A stretch of DNA of 64,000 bases from Cristatella mucedo. Its lineage: Eukaryota; Bryozoa; Phylactolaemata; Cristatellidae. The position numbers were made by a program, and so were the translations under genes. A model generated the notes under the pieces. It saw nothing but the letters and a program-made list of their open reading frames with translations. It made no database searches and was not told the DNA's origin. Numbering within the stretch: position 1 is the stretch's first letter; every line of letters starts with the position of its first letter. Positions 1 through 12,900 of the stretch are shown one piece after another. The stretch is from the NCBI GenBank assembly GCA_009760855.2, contig WPIO01000125.1, positions 803,001-867,000 of the forward strand, read 5' to 3'.

Positions 1-810
1 GATTTTTTTTTTTACATGGCAATCTAATCTGGCCTTAGGCTGCTGCAGCTGGAAGCCACTTGGCGAATGCCTGGATTGCCGGGCGACAGGCTTGCATATA
101 TGCTGGCCAGGCCAAGTCGAAACTACTCTAGCACACTGCTTAATGATGGTTTGCCAAAGGAGCTGCCCGAGTCACAGCCGATGCATTGTAACTGGCTTCT
201 TCAGCTCGTCGATGCCGATCGACAGATGGCTAGCAGGCTCGAGCCCACCACTCAGCTAGCCTCAGGGATCCTTCATACTGCTGTTCAAGCAGTGAATTGA
301 ATTTTTCCGTACCCGTTTGATTGCTCACAGATCTACCACCAGTAAAACACTGGCAGAATATGAACAAAAACTATAGACAAGTGAAAATATGGTAAGTAAA
401 AGACAAAGGTTATTGGCAAGACAGTTGAACTGCAGATGGTCGCAAAGATATTCCTTCTCATTGCACTACAGATCTCATGACCGCATGTCTAAGCAAACTG
501 GTGGCTCTTCAGGCCTTTTCATGCATTACATAACAAATCGATAGCCAGTAATAGCATGTGCGCTCACAGGCGCACACACACCGACGCATACACTGACACA
601 CACACACACCGACGCATACACTGACACACACACGCGCGCGCACACACGCACGCGCGCGCGCACACACGCACGCGCGCGCACACACACACACACACTGACA
701 CACACGTGCACACATATGCGCACGCATACACGCGCACACACGCTTTGACGCATACACGCACACACACGCTTTGACAAGCGAGAGAGAACCAGACATGCAC
801 ACACACCTAC
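1..810. other. KDM1B intron 8 (part)
   Basis: Intron sequence downstream of exon 8 on the minus strand. It holds a long CA/CG microsatellite at about 570-785. The remaining 550 bases show no domain, no FAD motif and no recognised repeat. A 77-codon plus-strand frame at 67-300 has no recognisable similarity. Confidence 0.6.
570..785. repeat. Compound CA / CACG microsatellite
   Basis: Alternating CA and CACGCG blocks with GACGCATACACTGACA interruptions. On the KDM1B coding strand it reads as a TG-rich tract beginning about 25 bases after the exon 8 donor. It creates long false Cys/Val frames on the minus strand. Confidence 0.9.
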
Positions 811-981
811 TTTGCTTTCGTGCTTCAGGTCGGCTGGGACTGGCTGTGGCAGCAGTCCCGTGTTGATGATGCCTTTTCGTGTCAGAAAGTAGACAATGTG
901 CTCCACCTCCAGCATGCAGCGGATGCGAGCCAAACCGCGACATATGACGTATGGTGCACACTTCTCCGCTGTTAGCCAATG
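811..981 (-). CDS. KDM1B: KDM1B exon 8, end of SWIRM
   Basis: Exactly 57 codons, from HWLTAEKCAP through GLARIRCMLEVEHIVYFLTR to LKHESK. Human has LTPQKCIPH and GLVRIRCVQEVERILYFMTR. Acceptor GGTTTAG, donor GTAGGT. The next family segment (the GxGxxG FAD motif) is not seen in bases 1-810, so the coding sequence continues outside the window. Confidence 0.93.
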
Positions 982-3900
982 CTAAACCAGCAGAAACACA
1001 GTCATGGAAAACAAGTGGCAGCAATGAACAATCACAAGGGCAGCGAGAAACAATGCAAGGTAATACTTGTCGCACGCATTTAATACTAAGGAGGCTACTT
1101 TTATCGGCCATGTAGCCTAGCGTAATACAGTGATGGGGAATCCAATGTCAGCCTTGTAGCAAGTACTTTGCAATGCAGCAGCAGCAGTTGATCAGGAGCA
1201 AGACCAGCGAGACCTATATCGGGCTTGTTTAGATAAAGATACCACATCTAAGTTGGTTCATGCATTCGTGACATCCTGTCTCGACTTCTGCAACTCACTG
1301 CTTACTGGCCTACCAGCATGTGCGATCAGGCGATTGCAGCTTGTGCAAAACTCTGCAGCTAGGCTTGTCTGTCGTGAGCGTCGCAGTTGCCACATTACTC
1401 CACTTCTCGCCGACCTGCACTGGCTACCAGTCAAGCAACGGATTGACTTCAAGGTTTTGTCGCTCACTTTTAGGTCCCTTCATTCTATGGCTCCAGCCTA
1501 TCTTTGAGATATACTACCCCATCAGGCCAAGCATCGTACCACCCCCTTTTCGGAATCCAACAGTCTAGAAATACCTCGTACAAACCTCAAATCCTTTGGA
1601 GACCGTGCATTTAGTTCGTATGCTCCCAAAGCCTGGAACTCCCTCCCGACCTGCGTCAGAACATCCCCTGACCTGACCACATTTAAAAGGAACCTAAAAA
1701 CACCTATTTAGGACAGCATTTAGCGGGTCCCTGTGATTCGTCCTTGATGTGCTTATGCGTGCTGACACTGTGCATGCTGCCACTAACCACATCTGCATGC
1801 TGACCCTGTGCATGTCACCCCTAACCATATTATTCACCTCGTTTGTTTTTCAAGCATGATTTTACCTACCATTCAATTGCATTTCACTTTGCAGCAAATG
1901 TAAAGCGCCTAGAGAGAGATTAAGTTCTCTGAGGGCGCTTTATCAAGTGAATTATTATTATTATTATTATATTGCAACTTGGATACTCTAAAGAGACCTG
2001 GGTAGGCAAAGCATAAAGTAGTCAATTCATTCATTTCATCGTGTGTGCAGAATCTGGTCTCTTTTTCCTTGCAAGTTTTTTCTGCCTGTTCAATATGATG
2101 CTTAGGGATGGCCTACAACTCAGCAGCAGTGCTTGTCTATGACAATAGCTCCAACAGCCACTGTGCATACCACTGCGTTCTTCTGCCGCTGCATAAATGA
2201 GGCCATCGAATTGCTGATTTAAACTTTCTTTTAGCACTTCTCTTTGATCAGCACAGGCTCCCCATCAAACTCTTGTCACTCATTTGTGGGTATCTTGCTC
2301 TCCTTACCCTGCTGACTCTCCTTAACTGCTCTCCTGACTCTGCTATGCTTCCCACTTTCTCTTTGCTGCATGAGACGAAGTCTGCTGGCCACCGAATGCG
2401 TACCAAAAGCCCCTTAGTCTGTGAGTGCGCTATACAAAACACCCACATAGTCTGTATGACTTTGTGGAGTTACAGACGGAAATACATTACATTACATTAC
2501 ATATCTTCATTCTCTGGCACCGGCTGACGTACGAGAAACATTTACTAGGGGCCACTCGCACACCACTTGCTCCTCCGATTCAAGTCGTTCAGTTGTGCTT
2601 CTAATAAACTTCAAGTGCCCTGGAGATCACGGCTTAGTACTGGAAGGGGCTTTATAATTATTTCCAATATAAAGACATTGGTTTCCAATATGAGACACTG
2701 CTATAGGCAGTGGCCGGACTTGGTGCTGGAATGCAGTTTTAGCTTGCTCTGCATGCTGGAAGAAGCAATAATCAACACTAGGACAGGGTGTAGCGGCAAA
2801 AGCAGCACTTCTCTGCCGGTTCAACAGTTTTAAAATCTATTTAATGCATCTCGATCTGTAACTCCACAAAGTCACAAAAAATAAGTGGGGTAATGCTGCG
2901 GAGTTTCCAATAGCGCACGCACAGCCTAAGCGGCTTTCAGTGCACATATGATCGCCAAAAGATGTCATTTCATGCAGCAAAGATAAAGTGAGAAGCATAG
3001 CTGAGTCAGGGGGCAGTCGAAGGAATGAGTAGCAAGGAAGCAGCAGTGCAGGACGGCTGAAAAGTTAGTGCCACAGTCTGCAGCAGGAGAGAGGTTTCGT
3101 AGTAAGATAACAAATGCGTTGCACAGTCCAGGACAAAGGCAGAGAAAAGCTTCTGTCCTTCTGACCATAATGACCACTAGGAGCAGGAATAGAACAGTTA
3201 ATTTATTGCCCACAGAAGACCTGAGGGCACGAGGAAGCTCAAACTGGTGCAGCAGTTCAGCAAGGCAGGCCTTGTGGGTCACAGTAAGAATTTTGTGGAA
3301 GTCCCTTTATCAATCGGGAAGTGTGGTATGTGGTTGGCGTTGGAGACCCAGGGGTGAACATCTAGCAGTAAGGTTGCATAAGTTTCAAATAGTTGCGCAA
3401 TCTTTTCGAGTTCCAATAACGATTCCCACTCGTGGTGCCATCTAGCTCCTCAGCCCCGAGAGCCCCTAGCCCCGAGAGCCCCTAGCCCCGAGAGCCCCTC
3501 AGTGGTTACAGGGATGTCAATGGGGCGCATACACCAGCATACACACATGCCCTTGCACTCGGATCATACTTATTACTGAAATATTGCTATTACCTTTATA
3601 CAGGTAAATAAATATCTAAATATACAGTAACATATAGGTATGTAGTTCTGCTTTTGAGTCCACTCGAGTATTAACTGGTTCCATATTTTTAATATGAATA
3701 TTGATCCTGATCGCCTTTCTATGAACTCATTACATTCAATCACAATTCAAAATTGTGTCCTATAAATATATAATTTAACTATATGATTTGATAAATTACT
3801 GACTATTTGATTAAGTGCCATCAGGCACGCTCTTCCACAACAGATCACAGTCAACAAGCATATATTGTTTCCTGTATGGGTAAGCAGCTAAAAGCACATT

Positions 3901-6900
3901 GATACTTACCATTGGGTTTTGGCTCCACAGCGAGACCACGAGGTTCCTCAGACCAAGATACATCTGCTGGGCACTGTGCACAGAAAAGACAGACATTTGC
4001 AGCAGCAACCGTGGCTAAAGACAGAACTACTTGTGTATATCGATTGATGCTCAGACTAGGGCAAGCGCAGGCTAGCTGAGCAAGGCAGCAGCAAGGAACC
4101 GAGCAGCCTTACAAAGTGAACTCGGGAAACTCCCTAGTCTCATCCCAGTCCATAAGGTCAGGGCGCACTGTTGCAGCCACCTGTGCGCCATTTGGATCAT
4201 GAAAAGGCTGTAGATATTTATGATTGACTTTTGCTGAATCTACAATATAGCAAGAGAGCGCATGCAAACTCCTGCCAAGTTCACCCACAGGTGTGAGCAC
4301 AAAGCCAAGGTGGCTGCTACAGCCGCTGATCCTGGCTCTGGCTACACTAAGCAGGGTCGTGGGAGGTTGTTGCAGCATTCGACCGTGGCACACATAGCGT
4401 GCAGGCAGAGATTACATGACAAGGGTTGATTAATCCGGTAGCCAGAGATCTCAGTGCCACCTCCCCCCTAATGACCAGGGATGCTGAAACTAGGGTGTCC
4501 CAAAATAGACGGACTGGAGCACTGCTCTTCACTGAGCATCAGCCGAGAATCGGCTGAAGGGAATCTACTTTCATATATAATTCACTGATAGCAATTGGAT
4601 ATAGTGGACACGGCAAGTTGCAGTCAAACCTCTCACGACAGCCGCTGATCAGATGCGACTTATGGACTAATGTAATCGACCGTGGTACGTTCATGAAAGA
4701 TTTGCTAAAGGTAAGCCCCTCCAAACAACGGCTATGATTGTTCAAGTGTAAACAGGGCAGAGCCAGTCCTAGGAAACAGATAGGAACAGACGAGAAATAC
4801 AGCCAGTGTCGAGAGTTCAACCAACCACGACCACTGGTACTGCTGGCCAATTTTCTAGCCATCGGTATCACCTTCGACAAGCAAGCGACTAGTTGTTGAA
4901 AGAATTAAAATGATACATATTTACTTCAGGCTGTATGTACGTCACCTTACACGTGCCAGAAAGGAAGAAAGTCAATTGGTTAGTCGTAAAATGTACATTG
5001 TCAGCATGCATACGCACAAACAGGGCAATTCACACAACTGAGCAAATACTGTGAAGAACATTAAGTGTCAAGTCAGAGGATGTCGTGACACAGTCGGTGG
5101 CGAGTTTCAGGTTTTGGGAGCAGACGACCTCAACCAAAGGTCTCCCAAGGATTTTAAGTTGGGTAGAGTTACAGCTAAACGACTTGAGTCAGATGGGCGA
5201 GTGGTATGAAGCAAAACCTGGCAAAGAAGAATTTTTGATAGTTTGGCCTGAGCAAGAGAATGAAGGAACCTACAAGTGATTGACAAAAGTTTGAAGCCTG
5301 AGGTCACTCACATTCATGACTCACACTAAAGCCACTGCTTGATGGGGAGGTGCACGTCGGTGAGAAGTGGTGTATTGTGGCAGTGGTGATTTTCACGACA
5401 GACCAGCCTCCTGCCGAGTTTTGCACAAACTGTAAGCGTCTTATTGCACAGGCAGGCAGACCGGCGTGCAGTGAGCGACAAAAGTCTAGTCAAGATGTCA
5501 CGAATGCACGGACAAGTTTGGCGGTGGCGTCCTTAACCAAGCAAGCCAAAAATATTTTGCAATGAAACGTAGCTAAAAGTAGGGCAGACTTGGCTGTGGA
5601 GCTGATGTGGTCGTCTAGAGAAAGATCACCCTTTGGACCAGGACACTCAGATTTCATGAAGATGCTACGCTACAGGAGATACGTTAGCCTAGCTCCGATG
5701 GAGCATTAGGCTTTCCATTTTCCGAGTGACTCCAGGTTTTCCCTAAAAAAGTCCTACAATGGGCAATATGCAGCACGACAAATCGGTCGAGCTAGCTGCA
5801 TCATCTTGGAAAATCAACCAAGCATAATCACATGCACGTAATCTTCCCAAGATTACCACAGAGCCACAACAATCCAGTGGGTGCTAGGCTGGAGTTTTGC
5901 AAGCGCACTCGAAGCCTTTCGGTGCCTTTCGAGCAAGACCGCCAGCCCATAGGCTGCATTGAATGGCAGCAGTCGGCAGGCGAGCTCATAACTGATGCAG
6001 CACGCTGCATGCACCGATGAGCGCTCGCTCTGGCCACGCCTCCGCTGTTGCCGAGTTGCACCACGTGCGCTGCCGGTGAAGCCCCTTGGGGCCGAGGCCG
6101 ACGCGCAGCGTTCGAGCTCGAATCGCAGCCGAGAGCCTAAGAAATGAGCACTGATCACTAAACCGATACGGATGCGCGTCGTGGCGCACAGCGCTGTCAC
6201 CTGAACACGAGCGGTCTTCACTTGCTGACATGCCGACACCATCAGGATAGTAGTCGGTAACGTAAGGGGCAGCTGGTGAGCACTTCAAATACGGTGGCAG
6301 TACCAGCGTATCAATCCAGTGCGCATCCCTGGTTGCTGCCACACGCTGAAGAGCCGAGAACGGACATCGGGGTACATCGGGGCTACGACTGCATCGGCAG
6401 CATGCACAGCAGCCAGCGTGCAGGCACCAGCACGAGCCGGACGGCAGCTTATTTTGAGCGAAGCAATCACCAAGAGTACGCAACTGCGCTTAGAGCAGGC
6501 AGGCAAGCAGACGGTCGCTGCACGGATGGTTCGCCGGCAGCCGAGACCCGGACGTACACGGCCAAAAGCACGAAAAGCAGGCAGCCACCGATCGACCTGT
6601 AACAATTTAAGGTCCCAAGATAACCAAACTGCCTTCCCTTGGCAGATAAAGCCTCGATAATTTGAAGCATGGCACCCTCCCCTCCCCACGGCTCCACTGC
6701 ACAGAAAATGGCATGGGTTGCCCACCGGACGAAACAAGGGCAGATGCAGCAGATTCACAGCAACTGCCGAATGCATACCAACACCTTAGACATATCGTAA
6801 CTCAAAGTCAGACCATATGAGTTTTCTATGCAGATATGGCTTGAAGCAAACAGCCTATATCAGAAGGGCTATTGGGCGGCCAATTTCGACAGAAGCTTTT

Positions 6901-9900
6901 CTACTTACCATGACGAAAATATGGTGCCCAACAAGGCAGAGAAGAAATCGCAGGATGAACACAAATAATTCAATTGAACAGCGCTATAAGAGAACCTAAC
7001 CTCCAGCCAGGCGCTGTACACGTGCCGAAGGGCACTAGCCCACGACCCTGGTCGTTAAACGCGAGTGCCTCACGTGGGCCACAACCAGGACGGCACGTCA
7101 TGGGCAAGCAAGCATTGTAAAAGAAAGTGGTGTAGACCTGCCCTGCAGCAGCATACTGCCCAAAAACCGGCAGAAGTCGATCGTTGAAGGCCCGCCAACG
7201 GATCGCAGCTAGCCACGCTCGTGTGCACCACAGCAACACCATCGACCCCGCTTAAAACGATGATGGTTTCACACTTTCGGCGAGCAAGCGCAGCACCGCT
7301 AAAAAAGGAGCGGGCACCGCCGACGGCTCGAATGCACACGGAGAATCTGCCACGCAGCAGGGAACAGGTTTCAATGCTTACGCTGTCCTCGAGCGTGGCG
7401 CACTCTACGCCCTCTATGTCAGCACACTTGAACGTCTCAGAGCACTGCTTCGTCAAGGTAGCACCCTTGGGCAGGGTCCGCCATTTGCTGCACACACGGC
7501 ATTGCACCCAGTACGGTAGGATCTGGTCGTTCATGAAAGCTTTCACGTTGGTCTCGGTCGTACCATTGCTGGACCACACCTTTTTCCACCTGGTGTACTC
7601 TGCGTAGCCGTCCTTGTGGCTACAAAGATGGGCAGCAGGCGCAGTGAAGCCGCATTTTGCATGGGGGGAGGGCGGCGGCGCTCATTTTTAACTCCTGTCT
7701 CTCGAGTGGAGCTTTGCTCTGCCTCAACTGGCTGCTGCAGCAGCATTTTCGAGCCATCGTGTCGAACCGGGAATAGCACTGTCCTTTGGCAGTCGCTCGC
7801 GGGTCTGTGACTTGACCTTTCACGGGGGGGGGGGGGGCAAGAAGGCAGGCAAACAAACCCACGAGCTCCAACGGTCGCATACATTCGAAAAACAAGGCAA
7901 GGAGTACAGACACAAAAACCAAAAGAGTACAGCCTGCTGCCAGACACCTGCAGTAAGGCCATCATGATCACGTGGTCAAGCTGGCTTGGCACAGGCTATG
8001 ATGGGAGCTGATGGAATTTCTGTACTTTCTTGAGGTGCCAGCCATAGAGCGGCTCGTCGACACTTCCGGTACACCAAGTATGTACAGCCAGAGTCAAAGG
8101 AGGCAATGCACGTTAAAATTCTCGGCCGAAATTCACTAACGATTGATCTGCAATTTTCTTCTCAACTTTGCTAGTCTATGTTTTTCGCTGAGCACATGAC
8201 ATGCCACGTAACCAGCAACAACCGGCCAAATGTACATGCACCTGAGAACAATATAGGCTAGAATTTCCTGAAATCGTTTGACCCAGCAAGATGGCCGGTC
8301 AGTTGTGGCAAACTCTGCCACTGCACGTTGCTGAGCAAGGGGCTAACACGGCAGTTCCCGAGCAACGTGGCTGAATATCAGCAGCAAGCCATATCGCGGA
8401 AGCCACAGGGACCGGCATGACGAGTCGGCACTGAAGCACGATGGCAAAAGGGCAGCCATTGCGACCTCAAGGGTGCGTGCTCGCTGCACAGGTGGCAAGC
8501 ATGCATAGTAGGCCTGTAGGGGCTCGCGGCGCGCGATGGCGGCGCGATGAAGAGCGAAGCCCCCACAAGCGATGTCGACGACGGCTGTATTATACGATCT
8601 AGCAGCCGTCGTGCGTGCTGCTCCGGAGCACGAGGTGCTAAGAGAGAGAAGAGAGTGGATAGCGTGTGTGCAGGCCAACGCACAGGCAGAAAGTGAATTG
8701 TGCGGCAAGGAACGAGTCACGTGCCGGCAAGGAGCGCTCCCGTTGGGCGGACAGAACGTCAGCTGGGGTCGGAACCACGTGACGGCGACCACACGCCCAC
8801 AGGCCTGCCGCACAGGACAGAAAGGCCAATCAGGTAGGCACCGTCTGTCGGAAGTGCTGCGTCATGTACTGGTCACAAGGATAACAAAAGTGCATGCCGA
8901 GACGAGCTTTCTGGTAACACGTCGGCCTGCGCTTAAAACGAAAGCTATCGAGCAAGTCCTGTGCTGCTGCTGTAGGCATGAGATAGACGCCGACTAACTA
9001 GCTAGGGGTGGGGAAGGGAGAGACCGTGCAAGCACAGCCGGGCTCCTGCGAGTATTCCTACCTCCGATAGAAGTTGTCGAAGCACTCATTGCAGAAGTGT
9101 TCGCCAGGGGAGAGGTGATACCAGCGTGATGTTGCTGCAGTGGCCCTGGCGCACCTAGAATTAGAGTGCACAGAACCAAGTAGACACCGGTTAGTGCTAG
9201 CATGCTGTTGACACCACTCAAAAATTACTAGCTGAGTATTAAGGCTGACGTGCTTTCCTTAACAGCGAGGGGGTAGGGGGCATGCTTTCGTGAGCATTCA
9301 TGCAGCAAAATGAAAGCATTTCTAGAGTGCAAAGAACTGCTTAAGTAAATCGCTTTTAAATCGAAATCCTACTCATAGGACACCATATGCCTACGGCTGG
9401 AAAAAACAGACCGTTTGTCTAATTGATAGTGCTGTAGTGTAACCTGTACTCCTAATTTTGCTGCTCCAATTGATGACTTCTTGCCTTTCAAAAGCTTCAT
9501 TAATAGGACTGCTTTGAGACTGCCAACCACAGCAGCCGGGCAAAGATCTTGCTAGCTCCTTGGTTCATTCTAGGCTTGACTACTGTAATTCAGTTTCGCC
9601 TCGGCTACCAATAAAAGCCACCAAGCCTCAGCAGCTGGTGATGAATGTGGCTGCCAGGTCTGTCAACAAATCTAAGTGGCTCAGCCGCAAGTCACCTTTG
9701 CTGAAGGAACTGCAATGGCTTCTGGCTGATCACGAAATACAGAGCAAAATTCTTAAGATGCCCACCTTGGCTTGGCTTCTTCATACCTGGGTGAACTTCT
9801 GCCCGAGTCTCAGCCTCCTAGAGCCAATAGGTCCTCACTGGACAATAAATCAGCTGTTACCTACCTTCCCTTAAAGACTGTTAGCAACTGCAACTTTTGC

Positions 9901-12900
9901 TCAACAGGTCCTACACGGCAGAACTCACTTTCACAGTGCTCATGCAAGGAAATCTCCCCTCCCTGCTGCCGATTGTCGCACATACTTTCCAGCGACCCTG
10001 CATTGCTACTGCTACATTAGCCGATTCCTAGACTGCCCTCCTGGCTCAGCTATTCTTCTCACTTTCTCTATGCTGTTTAACATGGAGTCTGCTGGTTATT
10101 GTACGCTTATCGGAAGCCGCTTAGGCTTTGAATGCACTATGGAAAACTTTCCAGCTTAACACCCACTTAGTTCTCGAGGCTTTGTGGAGTTACGCCCACA
10201 CACCCTAAAACAAACAAACACACACACACACACACACACACACTTACACTCACAATGTCATCACGTTCCACAACAGTTGTCTACTTGCAGCTCTGAATGC
10301 ACAGAAAACCACCCACCAGGACAGATAGCAGAGGCGTGTCTATCGACAGTCAGGAATCTCACAGTAGGTGGGTTTGGTGACATTATGTGTAGCTTCCCGA
10401 GTGAGCTTGACCAAGCTTGACCGACCAACGGTTCAGCTGAGTCTGTTCATGCTAGTGAAAAGGTAGGAGATGGTGGTAGCTTACGGCCGGTCACCAGCTG
10501 CTGCAGTGATGTTGCAGATCAGCCACTGCACATCAGCTGCTGAACACATCATGGCTGCATTGCAGTACAATGAGGCTGTTGTACCACGGACCAAAAAAAG
10601 CAAGTCCTAACACAGAAATTAGCCAGCTGAGATGCCACTCCCACACATTTCCTCCGAGAGCACTCCCGATCGAGGCTGTCAGACCCTCTGCCACTGTCGA
10701 ACTGCCATGACACACCGGTGCTGAATGGATGACATAAGCAGCTGATCGTATGACTGCCCGACAACAGGGGCTCGCTCAGGCAGACTAACAGTAGAGTAGC
10801 CGGCTTAAAAATTAAGGATTCGCTCTTCAAAGCTCTTTCACGGCATCGAGCCTCGGAAAAATTAATACTGAAACGACTTGCATGCTGTTACAGGCCATTG
10901 CCCACATCTCGGAACCACACTGCATGCTGCCGGAACCTGGTCAAACAGGCTCGAAACTGCCGGTTAACCAGTTCACCAATTCTGCTATGAAGTGACTCCA
11001 TACAATGTTTGTGGATGGTTGCAACACTGATCAAAGATAGTGTGCACGAGCATATTTGTGGTCACGAATTATTTATGAAAATCAGGTTCATGCCAACAAC
11101 CCACATAATTGTCAGGATTTTTCTGTGTGTACCTATCTGTGCTTCAACGGCGGAAAATATTCACAATCCTACATACCGGGTAGAAACTTCACTAAAAACC
11201 AAACTTTCAAAGTTTGACTACAACTGAGATCTCTGGGGGAGAAAACTATAAGTATTTACAACTGTCCCAACAGGCAGAATCTATATGAAATGTAGCCCCA
11301 CACTACTAAGTGGGTATTGCGCTGGCATTTTTTTTTAATTTTAACTTTTAACATGTACACTAAAAGCCTAAGCGGCTTTTAGTACGCATACGGTAGAGAA
11401 AGTGATAAGCATAGCTGAGTCAGGAAGGCAGTTGAAGTAGTGAGTAGCACGGAAGTAATTCAGGACGGCTGGAAAGAATCCAACCACAGTCCGCAGCAGG
11501 AGAGATCCGGTTGGGTACGAATTGTCGATGTGAGTTCCACAGTCCCATCCCTGCAGAGCAAAATCTTTTGTCACGAAAAGTATTTAATAAGTTATAGAAC
11601 AGAACAGCTAACTTATTGTCTATAGACGACCTGAGGGCGGCACGAGGAGGCTGAAACCGGTGCATCAGTACAATTAGGTATTTAGGAACAGGACAATGGC
11701 AGGCCTAATGAGTAAGAGTAAGTTTTTTTCTCTGTATCCATTGATCAACCGGGAGCCATCGTAGCTACAACGACAAAGAGACACGGCTAAATTTCGAGGA
11801 TTTGTTAACCAAACTTGCAACCGTAGTCATCATCGGCTTAATGGCTTTTTCGGTAGCTCAGCCAAAACTGAATTCCAGTAGTGCAGTCTAGACACAACAA
11901 GAAAGTTAGATGTTTACTGAGCCACTGCCCTAGTTAGTCCCTGATCTTGGACACAGATCGAACATGGTGACCAGCTGTGAAAGCAGTCTTCTGAATGAAA
12001 TTTCTAAGCGCCTAGCAGTAATTAAAGAGAACAACATCACCACTAATCACACGAGCAAGTCTCTCAGTCCAGCCGGCGGTATGTTTATGGTGCCTTAAGA
12101 GAGGATTTCTGTTTTAATATCGTTTGGCTTAAGAGCATTAGTTGACATTCAGGATCGAATGTCTAAAAGGCAGGCAATCTGGTTGTTGCAGCTGATGGAT
12201 GCCTATGATGTGAAAGGCAAATAAGTACGGCTGGATATCAGCATAGAAGTGAGAGCCAAAGCCACAGGCCCCACATCACTTTTCAGAGAGGCTCTGTACG
12301 AATGGAGAGCATCGAAGGGCCAAAAGCATACTCGCGGCATGAAACTCCTAAGGTGACTTGTCTGCTGGATGAAACCCAGCACCCCAGGCTTCTAGTACCG
12401 ATGCTCTAAAAAATTCCGATCGAGCACTGCACGCTATGTCCCCAGAATGGATATGCCGCAGGCTTGAGAGGGGCTCAGCCCAGTTGCCACATTGACCCTC
12501 TACTAGACTCAGCACCATGACCAAAGTCGGAACCTTAGCAACCACATAAACAATAGAGATGCTCACTTGTCGGCGGCCTCTGCAAAGCAGACTGGCACCA
12601 ATGATTGACAGTTAGCCTTGTCACAATGTTTCATGTTGCTCTTCGAGCCATCATCGTCCTCCAGAAGGTGACGTGCTGTGATTTTTCGCTTCCGAGGTCG
12701 TTCTGCAGGCCTAAAAAATAAATAGTGCATATAACGCACAGAGCTACGCAGCCTTATCCTGCCTGATCTCGGATGGGGTCTTCGTGCATTCTCTGTACCT
12801 GGACGACTCTGATGACGACTCAGGATTTTCTGACATCGGTGAAGACTTGCTGCCCTCTTCGCTGGGCATTGTTGCTGTCTTCCGCCGAGCTCTTGTGGCC

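Noticed and set aside
509-1111. 200-codon minus-strand Cys/Val/Arg-rich frame
   Set aside because: It is the TG/CA repeat read through plus the wrong frame of KDM1B exon 8; the true exon is in another frame.
5986-6483. 165-codon minus-strand frame as a single gene
   Set aside because: Only 6,345-6,201 matches KDM1B; the rest is intron read through.
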